A DNA stretch of 64,000 bases, taken from NCBI GenBank assembly GCA_964545855.1, contig CAZJHD010000001.1, positions 186,001-250,000 of the forward strand. Direction: 5' to 3'. The first letter of the stretch is position 1. Each line of letters begins with the position of its first letter. The position numbers were made by a program, and so were the translations under genes. Under the pieces are notes generated by a model, which saw only the letters and a list, made by a program, of their open reading frames with translations, made no database searches and was not told the origin of the DNA. The stretch is from CAZJHD01 sp964545855 (GTDB taxonomy: Bacteria > Planctomycetota > UBA1135 > JACQFD01). This document shows positions 47,480 to 56,696 of this stretch, one piece after another.

Positions 47480-49918
47480 ATGCACCGCGACGACGACCGG
47501 CCGGCCTCCAGGGCGCTCGACCCGACGCATCCGGGTCCCACCATCGGCCGCCGCGGCCTCGCCGGAGTCTTCGTCGTCTCGCTGGCCGTGATCGTCCTGC
47601 AGGTGGCGCTCACGCGGCTCTTCTCCGTGGTCATGTGGTACCACTTCGCCTTCGTGGCGATCTCGCTCGCCATGGCGGGCCTCGCCGTCGGCGGCATCGC
47701 GCTCTACCTCTGGCCCGCGCTGATGCGCCGCGCGGACGCCGTGATCCCGGCGAGCTGCGCGTTCGCGTCGCTGGCGACGGCGGGCGCCCTCGCGTACCTC
47801 GTGCGCGTGCCCGTCCGGTCCGACAGCGCGGCCGATCTGCTGGGCACCGACGTCGTCGCGCTCTATCTCGTCTCCCTGCTGCCCTTCCTCTTCGCGGGGC
47901 TCGCCATCTCGGCGGCGCTCGCGCGTTACGCGCGGCAGATCGACCGCGTCTACTTCTACGACCTCGTCGGCGCGGGCCTCGGCTGCGCCGTCGTGGTGGC
48001 GTTGCTGAACGGGCTCGGCGCGCCGGCGGCCGTGCTCGGAGCGGCGGTGCTCTTCGGCCTGGGGGCCCTCCTGCTCGCGCGGCCCGCCGCGCGCGGCGAC
48101 GTGCTCCTCGGAGCCGGCGCCGCAGCGATCACGTCGGCGCTGCTCCTCTGGCAGGTCGCGACGCCGGTGCTGGAGCCGGTCTACACGCGGGGCAAGACCG
48201 ACTCCGAGCAGGCCGGCACCGCGATCCTCGAGCGCTGGAACTCCCACTCGCGCATCAAGGTCTACGACCAGCCGCACGACGCGTCGCGGCGCGCGATCCT
48301 CATCGACGGGAACGCCTGCACCTTCCTCTTCCGCCTCGAGGAGTCGGCGACGCCCGAGAGCGTCTCGAAGGCGCTCCCCTTCGTGATGAAGGGCGTGGCG
48401 GCGACCCCCTACGTGATCCTCCCGGAGCGACCGGAGGTCCTCGTGATCGGCCCCGGCGGCGGCCGCGATCTCCTCGTCGCGCTCGGGCACGGCGCCCGGG
48501 TCACGGGCGTCGAGCTGAACGGCATCGTCTTCGACTTCATGTGCGAGGGACCGATCGCGGACTGGTCGGGGGGCCTCTACAGGGCGCCGGGGGTGACGAC
48601 GATCCACGACGAGGCGCGGAGCTGGCTCTCGAGCGCGAGCCAGCGGTTCGATCTCGTGCAGGTCTCCGTCGTCGATACCTGGGCCGCCACGGCCGCCGGC
48701 GCCTTCGCGCTCGCGGAGAACGCGCTCTACACGGTGGAGGCCTTCGAGGAGTACTTCGACCACCTGAAGCCCGACGGCGTGGTGCACTTCTCGCGCTACT
48801 ACCGCGATCCGCCCCGCGACAGCCTCCGGACGGTCGTGCTGATGGAGGACGTCATGCGGCGTCGCGGCGTCGCGCATCCGGAGGAGCACCTGGCCGTGTT
48901 CCTCGACCCCATCGACGGCGACCCCGTCTGCGCGTCGATCCTCTGGTCGAAGAGCCCTCTCCGGGGCGAGCGCCTCGCGAAGCTCGAGCGCTACGCCTCG
49001 TCGCGGTTCGAGGGCATCCCCGAGGGGAACCTCACGCCACTCCATCTCCCCGGCCGGCCGCCGACGGAGCCGATCGGCCGCTTCGTCGCGAGCGCCGACC
49101 GTGCGCGGTTCGTCGACGAGTACCCCTACGACGTCTCGCCGACCACCGACGACCGGCCGTTCTTCTTCAACTCCGTGCGGCTCGGCGACGTCGTCTCGAT
49201 CCGCGGCGAGACCTTCGCGAACGAGCAGGCCGTCGTCGTCCTCGTGGCGACGCTCCTCACGGTGCTCGCGATCGTCCTCGCGGCCTTCGTCGTGCCCTTC
49301 GTGGCGCGGTACCGCGCCATCCGCGCCGAGAGCGGCCGGGGGACCGTCGCGCGCCTCCTCTACTTCTGCGCCATCGGGATCGGCTTCATGCTGATCGAGA
49401 TCCCGGCGATCCAGCGCTTCGGCCTCTACGTCGGCCATCCGACCTATGCGCTCACGACGGTGCTGGCTTCGTTCCTCGTCGGCACCGGCGTCGGCAGCTT
49501 CGGGGCGGGACGGTGGTTCGGAGGGTCGCCCGTCCGCGGCGCGCGCCTCGGGCTCCTCCTCGTCGTGGCGGGCGTCGTCGTTCTCGTCTCGCTGGTGCCG
49601 CCGCTCCTCGCGGCGACGCTCGCGCAGCCGCGTGCGCTGCGCATCGCCGTGACGGTCCTGCTGCTCGCGCCCCTCGGGTTCGTCATGGGCTTCCCGCTGC
49701 CGCTCGGCGTGCGCGCCCTCCATGCCCGCGCCGACGGCCTCGTTCCCTGGGCCTGGGGCATGAATGGCGCCGCGTCGGTGCTCGCCTCCGTCCTCGGCGT
49801 CGTGATCGGAACCTACTCGGGGTTCACCGCCGCGGCGCTCACGGGAGCCGCGGCCTACGGCGCGGCGTGGGCGCTCGCGGGTCGGCTTGCGCCGTCCGTC
49901 ACGGGATCGCGATCGTGA
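47480..49918 (+). CDS. Polytopic membrane protein with spermidine-synthase-like methyltransferase domain
   Basis: 812 residues. About six N-terminal membrane segments (GLAGVFVVSLAVIVLQVAL and following) are followed by a Rossmann domain at ~300-520 with VLVIGPGGGRDLLVAL and the acidic strand end VTGVELNG. Another six or so segments make up the C-terminus (LVPWAWGMNGAASVLASVLG, typical of membrane spermidine-synthase-like proteins). The DxxDP-type aminopropyl-transfer motif of true spermidine synthases is absent (VVDTWAAT instead), so polyamine synthesis is unlikely. The ATG at 47480 gives an N-terminus just before the first helix. It overlaps the convergent FG-GAP gene by 20 bp. Confidence 0.75.
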   Translation: MHRDDDRPASRALDPTHPGPTIGRRGLAGVFVVSLAVIVLQVALTRLFSVVMWYHFAFVAISLAMAGLAVGGIALYLWPALMRRADAVIPASCAFASLATAGALAYLVRVPVRSDSAADLLGTDVVALYLVSLLPFLFAGLAISAALARYARQIDRVYFYDLVGAGLGCAVVVALLNGLGAPAAVLGAAVLFGLGALLLARPAARGDVLLGAGAAAITSALLLWQVATPVLEPVYTRGKTDSEQAGTAILERWNSHSRIKVYDQPHDASRRAILIDGNACTFLFRLEESATPESVSKALPFVMKGVAATPYVILPERPEVLVIGPGGGRDLLVALGHGARVTGVELNGIVFDFMCEGPIADWSGGLYRAPGVTTIHDEARSWLSSASQRFDLVQVSVVDTWAATAAGAFALAENALYTVEAFEEYFDHLKPDGVVHFSRYYRDPPRDSLRTVVLMEDVMRRRGVAHPEEHLAVFLDPIDGDPVCASILWSKSPLRGERLAKLERYASSRFEGIPEGNLTPLHLPGRPPTEPIGRFVASADRARFVDEYPYDVSPTTDDRPFFFNSVRLGDVVSIRGETFANEQAVVVLVATLLTVLAIVLAAFVVPFVARYRAIRAESGRGTVARLLYFCAIGIGFMLIEIPAIQRFGLYVGHPTYALTTVLASFLVGTGVGSFGAGRWFGGSPVRGARLGLLLVVAGVVVLVSLVPPLLAATLAQPRALRIAVTVLLLAPLGFVMGFPLPLGVRALHARADGLVPWAWGMNGAASVLASVLGVVIGTYSGFTAAALTGAAAYGAAWALAGRLAPSVTGSRS

Positions 49919-51605
49919 GACCGTGCGAGGAACTCAGCCCGTAGGGCGGGAGGCTGCAAGCAGCGCCCCAGGCCCAGAGCGCCTGCGCGTGCCACGTCGT
50001 GCCGTGGAGGAGCGGATTCGGAGGGATGGGCGCGGCCGCGGCGCCGAAGCCGGCCGCGTCGCTCATGAAGTCGAGAGCGAGGATCTCCGTGGAGGCGGCG
50101 AAGTCGACGTAGAGCGGCACACCGAGTCCGAAGGGGTCCGCGCCTCCGGGGTCCGCCGCGTTCGCCACGATCCCGAGACCGAGGCTCGACGCGGGCGCGT
50201 GATCGCAGCGAAGCTCGAAGGCCCCGTTGCCGACGGCCGGCGCGCTGCCGGCGCTCAGGTGGTGGCGCTTCGTGCAGCCCGGGAGCCCGAGGCCGAAGAA
50301 GGACAGCCCTGCGGGGACGAGGGAGACGAGCGTTGCGCCGATCGCGCCCGAGGCCGCCGGCGATCCGAGGACCGCGTCGTCGAGGCCGTCGCCGTCCAGA
50401 TCGCCGCCGCCGCCAACGGCCGTGCCGAGCTTCGCACCCGCCGTCGCTCCCACGAACGTGGCGAGCGTCGCGCCCGTCGATCCCGAGACGACGCGCACGC
50501 TCCCGGAATCCGCCGCCGGGCTGTCGGAGAAGGGAGCGCCGGCGGCGAGGTCGGGAACGCCGTCCACGTCGACGTCGCCGAGACCGGCCACCGACGCGCC
50601 GAGGCGGTCGCCGGCCGCCGCTCCCTCGAGCGTTCGGAGCACGGCGCCTCCCGCTCCCGAGAGCAGCACGGCGCGTCCCGCGTCGAGCGCCGCGGCGTCG
50701 TTCCCGGGGACGCCAACCAGGACGTCGGCGAGCCCGTCGCCGTCGACGTCGCCGGCTGCCGCGAGCGCGGCGCCGTAGCCGTCGTCGAGGGCGATGCCCG
50801 CGGCGGTCCAGAGCGTCGAGCCGTCGAGGCCCGAGAGGAGGCGCATCGATCCGGGTCCGATGCCGGCGGGACCAGTGACCTCGAACCACTGCGGTGCGCC
50901 GACGGCGACGTCGGGGATGCCGTCGGCGTTCACGTCGCCGGCGCCCGAGACGGCGACGCCGAGGAAGCTCCCGTTGGTCGTCCCGGAGACGGCGAAGAGG
51001 AAGGCGCCGCTCGCTCCCGAATACACGCTCGCGTTCCCTTCACTCAGCGTGAAGAAGTAGCTCGCAGGAGCGCCGACCACGTAGTCCGGTGAGCCGTCGG
51101 CGTCGAGGTCGCCCACGTGCGCGCTCGACCAGCCGAAGTGGTGCGCGCCGAAGATCTGCCTCAGGACGGCGCCGGTGCGCCCCGAGTAGACGCGCACGTA
51201 CCCATTGCTGGGGCAATCGCAGAAGTGCATCGGCGCCCCGACGAGCACGTCGGCGCAGCCGTCTCCGTCGAGGTCGCCGGCGGGGCCGACGGAGCGGCCC
51301 AGCGTGTCGCCGAAGTTCGTCCCCACGAATGTATGCAGGACCGATCCGTTCGCGCCCGAGAGAACCTGCGCCGAGCCGGGGATCCCCGCGGTCCCGAAGA
51401 ACCAGTCGCCGACGACGACGTCGACGCGGCCGTCGCCGTCGACGTCGCCTGCGATGCCGACGGCGCTCCCGAAGACCGTGGATCTGGCCGGCGCGGGAAT
51501 CGTCGCGATCGTCGATTGGGCGACGAGAGGACCGGCGAGGAGGCTCGACAGCAGGCCGGAGCGGAGGATCGTCGCGACGCCGTAGGAGACCGTTCGATGG
51601 GCCAT
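49899..51605 (-). CDS. Secreted FG-GAP repeat protein with one seven-bladed propeller
   Basis: 568 residues. The signal peptide includes RSGLLSSLLAGPLVAQ. Seven FG-GAP repeats follow, each with a calcium-loop like DVDGDGRVDVVVG, DLDGDGCADVLVG or DLDADGSPDYVVG, consistent with a single integrin-alpha-like beta propeller. The last ~135 residues (from SFFGLGLPGC to the end at IAIP) are a separate domain shared with the neighbour at 51694. It includes NADPGGAD-like, STEILALDF, and CSLPPYGLS. It is predicted to be extracellular or cell-surface. The gene overlaps the upstream convergent gene by 20 bp, and a palindrome (51619-51633) lies ahead of the start. Confidence 0.85.
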   Translation of the reverse strand: MAHRTVSYGVATILRSGLLSSLLAGPLVAQSTIATIPAPARSTVFGSAVGIAGDVDGDGRVDVVVGDWFFGTAGIPGSAQVLSGANGSVLHTFVGTNFGDTLGRSVGPAGDLDGDGCADVLVGAPMHFCDCPSNGYVRVYSGRTGAVLRQIFGAHHFGWSSAHVGDLDADGSPDYVVGAPASYFFTLSEGNASVYSGASGAFLFAVSGTTNGSFLGVAVSGAGDVNADGIPDVAVGAPQWFEVTGPAGIGPGSMRLLSGLDGSTLWTAAGIALDDGYGAALAAAGDVDGDGLADVLVGVPGNDAAALDAGRAVLLSGAGGAVLRTLEGAAAGDRLGASVAGLGDVDVDGVPDLAAGAPFSDSPAADSGSVRVVSGSTGATLATFVGATAGAKLGTAVGGGGDLDGDGLDDAVLGSPAASGAIGATLVSLVPAGLSFFGLGLPGCTKRHHLSAGSAPAVGNGAFELRCDHAPASSLGLGIVANAADPGGADPFGLGVPLYVDFAASTEILALDFMSDAAGFGAAAAPIPPNPLLHGTTWHAQALWAWGAACSLPPYGLSSSHGLTIAIP

Positions 51606-51618
51606 GGGAGCGGCCTCG

Positions 51619-51633
51619 GAGGATCCGATCCTC
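51619..51633. promoter_or_regulatory. Palindrome upstream of FG-GAP gene, possible operator
   Basis: GAGGATC (51619-51625) and GATCCTC (51627-51633) form a perfect 7-bp inverted repeat around one base, 14 nt from the start of the gene ending at 49899. It could bind a dimeric regulator or be chance. Confidence 0.25.
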
Positions 51634-51693
51634 GAAGAGTCCGGGAGAATCCGCCGGCGCGAGCGCGTCGGGCGACGCGCCCTCCGGCGCCGC

Positions 51694-54648
51694 TCATTGG
51701 ACCACGATCGAGAGCCCTTGGCTTCCCGAGAGCGCGTAGGGCGGCAGCGAACAGGATCCGCCCCAGTAGAAGATCGACTGGAGGTGGAAGGTCAGTCCGA
51801 CGAGCGACGGGTTCGTGATCGGCGACGCGAGGGCGCCGTAGCCGCTCGCGTCCGTCGGCAGGTCGAAGGAGTAGACCTCCGTCGAGGAGAGGAGATCGAC
51901 GTGGAGCGCCACGCCGATGCCGAAGACGTCGGCGCCCGCGGGGTCGGCGACATTCGCCGCGAGGAGGAGACCGAGGGACGACGGCGGACCTTGCGTCGAG
52001 CGAAAGCCGAAGGCCGCGTTCCCGAGGGCCGGAACGCCGTGGGTCGTGAGCAGCTGCGGCCCGGCGCAGCCGTTCGTGCTCGCGCCGAAGAAGGAGACGC
52101 CCGCGGCCCGCATCGACGTGGAGCGCGCCGCGCCGGAGCTCGAGCAGACGAGGTTCGAACGCGCGGCGCCGGCCACGAGGTCGGCGAGGCCGTCTCCATC
52201 GAGATCGCCCGGACCGCAGAGCGCGGTGCCGAGCGCCTCGTTGCCCGTTCCCGCGATCGTGAGAAGCACGTTGCCGAGCTTCCCGGAGACGACGACGACG
52301 CGGCCGTTCCCGGGCACGAGGTTCTCCTGCGGCGCGCCGCCGGCGACGTCGGCATGTCCGTCCGCGTCCACGTCTCCGAGCCCCGCCACGGCCCCGCCGA
52401 GCAGGCCGAAGGAGTCGGAGCCCGCCGCGAAGCCGATCTGCGCACCGTTCGATCCCGACAGAACGCGCACGGCGCCCGTCTCGAGCGAGCCGAAGAAGGG
52501 GGCGCCGGCGACCGCGTCGGGGACGCCGTTGCGGTCGATGTCGCCTGCCGCCGCCACCGAGGTGCCGAGCTGGTCTCCCGCAGCGGCGCCCGAGGACGTC
52601 CATTGGGTCAGCATCGAAGTCACGCTCCGCAGCAGATACACGCGCCCCCGATCGTTCCCGGCCGAGTCGTAGAGCGGAGCGCCGACGATCACCTCGGGCC
52701 TGCCGTCGCCGGAGACATCCGCACCGAGCCCCGCGACCGCGTGGCCGAAGCGCTCCCCGGCGGCTCCGCCCTGCACCGAGCCCACGAGGAGGCCGCTCGC
52801 GCCCGAGAACGTGAGGAGAGTGCCGTTCGTCGAGGCGGGAGCACCGACGGCCACGTCGGGCCGCGCGTCGAGCGTCACGTCGCCGATACCCGCGACGGAG
52901 TAGCCGGCCTCCATTCCATTCGAAGTGCCCGCGAGCGTGAAGAGCGCCCCGCCCGTCGCGCCGGAGTAGATCCGTGCGAGGCCCGGCGCGAGGGACGACG
53001 ACGCGCGCTGGGGCGCGCCGGCGGCGTAGTCGGGCACTCCATCGAGATCGAGGTCGGCTACGCCCGCCACGGACCAACCCAGCTCCTCGCCCGATCCCGA
53101 TCCGTAGTGGAGGCGCACGCTCGCGCCCGTGGCTCCCGACACGAGACGCACCATGCCCGTGCCGTGGGTGACCGAAGGGAAGGGGAAGGACACGACGCGC
53201 GAGGCCGCGGGGCCTCCGGCGATCCAGTCACCGGCGCCGTCCCCGTCGATGTCGCCGACGGAAGCGAGAGAACGACCGAGATGGTCTCCGCGCGCGGGGC
53301 CGTCCGCCGACCGCACGAGGCTCCCCGTGAGGAGGGCGCGGATCTGGACGTTCCCCGAGTCGTTCGCGGGGAGGTCGACATCGGGCGCCCCGATCAGCAG
53401 GTCCTTCGCGAGGTCGCCGTTCCAGTCTCCGACGTACGAGATCGACTCCCCGAATCGACCGCCCGTGACGGTTCCGCTCAGCGTCGAGAGAAGCGCCCCG
53501 TTCGAGCCATCGAGGACCCAGACCTGACCGACGGTCGCGCCCGCATTCGCGGCGCCGGGCGCGCCGACGGCGAGCTCGGTGACGACCGACTGGGCGATGT
53601 TCCCGACGCTCGCGAGAGACGCTCCGAGCTCGGAGCCGGTCGCGAGACCCTGCGCGGTGTAGAGGAGCGGGCCGATCCCCGAGAGCGCCGTGATCTTCCC
53701 TCGGCTCGACGAGAAGCTCGGGGAGCCCACGACGTAGCTGAAGTAGACGGTCGCGTCGAGCGGCGTCGTCTCGAGCACGGCGGCGCCGAAGCGTTCTCCG
53801 CTCGAAGGCCCGTGCCACGTGTCGCTGAGCGAGAGAATCGGACTCGGAGATGTCGCCGTGCCGAGATACCGGTCGACGCGACCCGCATTGGCGCCCGCGG
53901 CCCCGTCGTAGTCGGGCGATCCGACGGCAAGGCGCGCCGTCAGGCTGGCGTCGAAGAGCACGGTGCACCCGCCGCTCACGGACCAGCCGAAGTGCTGCGA
54001 TGCTTGGGTGCCTGCGAGAATCGTCGGGAAGAGGGAGAGCGCTCCCGCAGCGGTGAGGACGTACACGCGGCCTCCGTCGACGGCGAGCGTGTCCGCGTAG
54101 GGAGCGCCGACGGCGATCAGGTAGGGAGTGGTGCCGATCGGGAGATTCGCCAGCGACCATCCGAGGCGGTCGCCGGCGACGGAGCCTCCCACGATGTTCG
54201 TGAAGCCTCCCGAGACCGGATCGACGAAGTAGACCCGGCCCGAGTCGGCGCCGTTCGCATCCGCGAAGGGAGCCGAGACGACGAGTGCGCCCGGAGACGT
54301 CGCGATCATCGCGTGCCCCAGCCGATCCCCCGGAGCCTGGCCGTAGATCGCCTTGAGCGGGATCTCCGCCCCCGTCGTCCCCGAGAAGAAGCGAACGGCG
54401 CCCGCGTCGACGCCCGCCGTGTCGTCGAAGGGGGCGCCGGCGGCGAAGTCGGGCTGGCCGTCTCCATTCACGTCGGCGCAGGCGATCACGCTGGCCCCGA
54501 GCCGACCCCCGAGGCCGGAGCCGAGGACGGAGTGGAGGGGCTGCTGGGCGGCGGCGAGCCCGGGTGGGCCGAGGACTGCCGCGGCGGCAGCCGCCGCCCG
54601 GAAGGAGATGCGCGCGGTGCGGGGGAGGCGAGCGAGGATGCGGGCCAT
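51694..54648 (-). CDS. Secreted FG-GAP repeat protein, large (about thirteen repeats)
   Basis: 984 residues from ATG 54648. The signal peptide includes AAAAAAAVLGPPGLAAAQ. About thirteen FG-GAP units follow, many with calcium loops (DVNGDGQPDFAAGAP, DIDGDGAGDWIAG, DLDLDGVPDYAAG, DIDRNGVPDAVAG, DLDGDGLADLVAG), enough for two propellers. The C-terminal ~135 residues repeat the module of the neighbouring protein: SFFGASTNGC, GVPALGNAAF, NVADPAGADVFGIGV, STEVYSFDL, SCSLPPYALSGSQGL. It may act in adhesion or surface display. Its start codon overlaps that of the divergent sulfatase gene. An upstream ATG (54798) would add a basic stretch lacking signal character. Confidence 0.85.
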   Translation of the reverse strand: MARILARLPRTARISFRAAAAAAAVLGPPGLAAAQQPLHSVLGSGLGGRLGASVIACADVNGDGQPDFAAGAPFDDTAGVDAGAVRFFSGTTGAEIPLKAIYGQAPGDRLGHAMIATSPGALVVSAPFADANGADSGRVYFVDPVSGGFTNIVGGSVAGDRLGWSLANLPIGTTPYLIAVGAPYADTLAVDGGRVYVLTAAGALSLFPTILAGTQASQHFGWSVSGGCTVLFDASLTARLAVGSPDYDGAAGANAGRVDRYLGTATSPSPILSLSDTWHGPSSGERFGAAVLETTPLDATVYFSYVVGSPSFSSSRGKITALSGIGPLLYTAQGLATGSELGASLASVGNIAQSVVTELAVGAPGAANAGATVGQVWVLDGSNGALLSTLSGTVTGGRFGESISYVGDWNGDLAKDLLIGAPDVDLPANDSGNVQIRALLTGSLVRSADGPARGDHLGRSLASVGDIDGDGAGDWIAGGPAASRVVSFPFPSVTHGTGMVRLVSGATGASVRLHYGSGSGEELGWSVAGVADLDLDGVPDYAAGAPQRASSSLAPGLARIYSGATGGALFTLAGTSNGMEAGYSVAGIGDVTLDARPDVAVGAPASTNGTLLTFSGASGLLVGSVQGGAAGERFGHAVAGLGADVSGDGRPEVIVGAPLYDSAGNDRGRVYLLRSVTSMLTQWTSSGAAAGDQLGTSVAAAGDIDRNGVPDAVAGAPFFGSLETGAVRVLSGSNGAQIGFAAGSDSFGLLGGAVAGLGDVDADGHADVAGGAPQENLVPGNGRVVVVSGKLGNVLLTIAGTGNEALGTALCGPGDLDGDGLADLVAGAARSNLVCSSSGAARSTSMRAAGVSFFGASTNGCAGPQLLTTHGVPALGNAAFGFRSTQGPPSSLGLLLAANVADPAGADVFGIGVALHVDLLSSTEVYSFDLPTDASGYGALASPITNPSLVGLTFHLQSIFYWGGSCSLPPYALSGSQGLSIVVQ

Positions 54649-56551
54649 GCATCGAACACCCCCGGACGGGCGTCGGCGTTTCATGGCTGGGTGGCAGGCC
54701 GCCTGCCTCGTTGCGCCCCTGGGAATCCTGGCGGCGAACTCGTCCCAAGGCGTTCCCCCCGACCGCCCGAACATCCTCTGGCTCACGAGCGAGGACAACA
54801 GCCCGAACCTCGGCTGCTACGGGGATCCGCGCGCGCGGACGCCCTGGCTCGACGCGCTCGCGCGCGAGGGAGTGCGCTTCCGGAACGCCTTCTCGCCCTC
54901 GCCCGTCTGCTCGCCGGCGCGCTCGACGCTGATCACGGGGATGAACGCCACCACGCTCGGCATCCACGACCACCGGAGCCGCGTGCGGCTCCCGGAGTCG
55001 GTGGTGTTCCTGAACGGGCTCCTCCGGGAGGCTGGCTACTACTGCACGAACAACGCGAAGACCGACTACAACGGCGCCGGCTTCGCGAAGGACGGCAGCG
55101 GCGACGCCGAGAGGCTCTGGCACGAGAACGGCGAGTCGGCGCACTACCGGCATCGCCCGAAGGGGGTGCCCTTCTTCGCGGTCTTCAACACGCTCCTCAC
55201 GCACGAGGGCGAGGCTTCCGACGGGCAGTACCTCGGCCGGAAGGCCGTGAACCCTCCGGAGCGGATCGTGCCTCCGGAGAGCGTGCTGCTCCCCCCCTAC
55301 CACCCGGACACGCCGGCGATCCGGGAGAACTGGTCGCGCTACTTCGACAACGTCTGGCTCATGGACCGGTGGGTCGGCGAGACGCTGGCGGAGCTCGAGG
55401 CGTCCGGCGAGGCCGGGAACACGATCGTCTTCTACTTCAGCGACCACGGCGGCGCGCTCGCGGGCGGGAAGCGCAGCACGAACGACGCGGGCACGCGCGT
55501 GCCGCTCGTCGTGCGCTTCCCCGAGAAGTGGCGGCATCTGGCGCCGGCGAAGCCGGGAGCGTGGGTCGACGGCCTGGTGACCTTCGTCGACGTCGCCGCC
55601 ACGACCGCGAGCCTCGCCGGGATCGAGGTGCCGCGCGTCTGGGAAGGGACGCCCTTCGCCGGGCCGAGGGCCGGCGCGCGCGGCCACGTGGTGCTGTTCC
55701 GCGGGCGCATGGACGAGCGATCCGACACCGTGCGCGCGATCCGCACGCGCGAGCACCTCTACGTGAAGAACTTCTCGCCCCATCGGCCCATGGGGCAGCC
55801 CTACGCCTATCCCTTCCGCGTGCTCGCGAGCATGCGCTCCTGGCACGAGGTCTTCCGGAAGGGGCTCTGCGACGAGGTGCAGGCGCGCTACTGGCTGCCG
55901 AAGGACCCGGAGGAGCTCTACGTCGTCGTCGAGGATCCCTTCCAGACGAGGAACCGGATGGGCGATCCCGATCTCGCCGAGGTGGCGGCGCGACTGCGGG
56001 CCCTCCTGAAGCGCGAGCTGATCGCGTCGCGGGATCCGGGGCTCGTGCCCGAGGGAATGCGCGCGCGTCTCGCCGAGGGGACGACGATCCACGAGGTGGT
56101 TCGCGGCGCCGGGTACTCGCCGGAGCGGGTCGCCGAGGCGGCCTTCGTCGGGAGCGCGCGCGATGCGTCGAGGCTCGACGAGCTCCGGGCGCTCTGCGCC
56201 TCCGACGACGGAGTCCTGCGCTCCTGGGGCGCCACGGGCGCCCTCGTGCTCGGCGAGTCCGCGGCGCCGATGAAGGAAGCTCTCCTGCGCCTCCTCGGCG
56301 ATCCCGTCCTCGACGTGCGTGTCGTCGCCGCCGAGGCCCTCGGCCATCTCGGCGAGGCGGAGCGCGCCGCGGCGGTGCTCGCCGAGGTCGCCGAGTCGGG
56401 GAACGAGTTCGAGTCGCTCGCCGCCCTCGGCGCGCTGGACGCGCTCGGCCGCACGGGGATCCTGCCGAGAGCGCGGGTGGAGGCGCTCTTCCCGAAGGTG
56501 CTGCGCGGCGATGGGCGTCTCGTCGCCGAGGCGTTCGAGCGAGTTCCGTAG
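54647..56551 (+). CDS. Secreted sulfatase with C-terminal HEAT repeats
   Basis: 634 residues from ATG 54647. The N-terminus has GRRRFMAGWQ before a hydrophobic stretch (ACLVAPLGILAA), resembling a twin-arginine signal. The sulfatase fold starts PNILWLTSEDNSPNLGCYGD with metal Asp50. The activation motif is CSPAR (Cys88), the Cys that is turned into formylglycine. FYFSDHGGALAGG supplies the second metal site, and TNDAGTRVPLVVRFP follows. From ~530 there are HEAT-like repeats (LLRLLGDPVLDVRVVAAEALGHLG read in parts). It should hydrolyse sulfate esters, probably on glycans. Maturation needs a true FGE, not evident in this window. ATG 54683 is the alternative start. Confidence 0.85.
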   Translation: MHRTPPDGRRRFMAGWQAACLVAPLGILAANSSQGVPPDRPNILWLTSEDNSPNLGCYGDPRARTPWLDALAREGVRFRNAFSPSPVCSPARSTLITGMNATTLGIHDHRSRVRLPESVVFLNGLLREAGYYCTNNAKTDYNGAGFAKDGSGDAERLWHENGESAHYRHRPKGVPFFAVFNTLLTHEGEASDGQYLGRKAVNPPERIVPPESVLLPPYHPDTPAIRENWSRYFDNVWLMDRWVGETLAELEASGEAGNTIVFYFSDHGGALAGGKRSTNDAGTRVPLVVRFPEKWRHLAPAKPGAWVDGLVTFVDVAATTASLAGIEVPRVWEGTPFAGPRAGARGHVVLFRGRMDERSDTVRAIRTREHLYVKNFSPHRPMGQPYAYPFRVLASMRSWHEVFRKGLCDEVQARYWLPKDPEELYVVVEDPFQTRNRMGDPDLAEVAARLRALLKRELIASRDPGLVPEGMRARLAEGTTIHEVVRGAGYSPERVAEAAFVGSARDASRLDELRALCASDDGVLRSWGATGALVLGESAAPMKEALLRLLGDPVLDVRVVAAEALGHLGEAERAAAVLAEVAESGNEFESLAALGALDALGRTGILPRARVEALFPKVLRGDGRLVAEAFERVP

Positions 56552-56622
56552 GAGACCGCGCCGCGGGAGCCGAGGGGAGCGCTTCGGGGACGCCGCGGCG
56601 CCGAGGATCGCGCGCGGGCCGC

Positions 56623-56628
56623 TACCAT
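56623..56628 (+). promoter_or_regulatory. Possible -10 element (TACCAT)
   Basis: TACCATCG lies 68 nt before the citrate synthase ATG, within GCTACCATCGTCGCC. It matches the box before the kinase at 16371. The leader would be about 60 nt. No -35 is recognised. Confidence 0.3.
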
Positions 56629-56696
56629 CGTCGCCCCTCGAATTCCTTCGGCTCGCCGGATCCGCTCGCCACTCTCACGACCTCGAAGCTCCGATC

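Noticed and set aside
47455..47480. TTGTGGCACGATGC upstream of the methyltransferase-like gene as a sigma-54 promoter
   Set aside because: The GG element is tempting (TGGCAC) but the required GC element at the fixed spacing is absent.
47480..49918. Calling the polytopic protein a spermidine synthase
   Set aside because: The SAM-type Rossmann fold is there, but the acidic aminopropyl-transfer motif is missing and the protein has about twelve membrane helices.
53228..56347. About 1040-codon minus-strand frame antisense to the sulfatase
   Set aside because: The sulfatase frame has the CSPAR motif and metal sites. The opposite frame has only basic low-complexity sequence.
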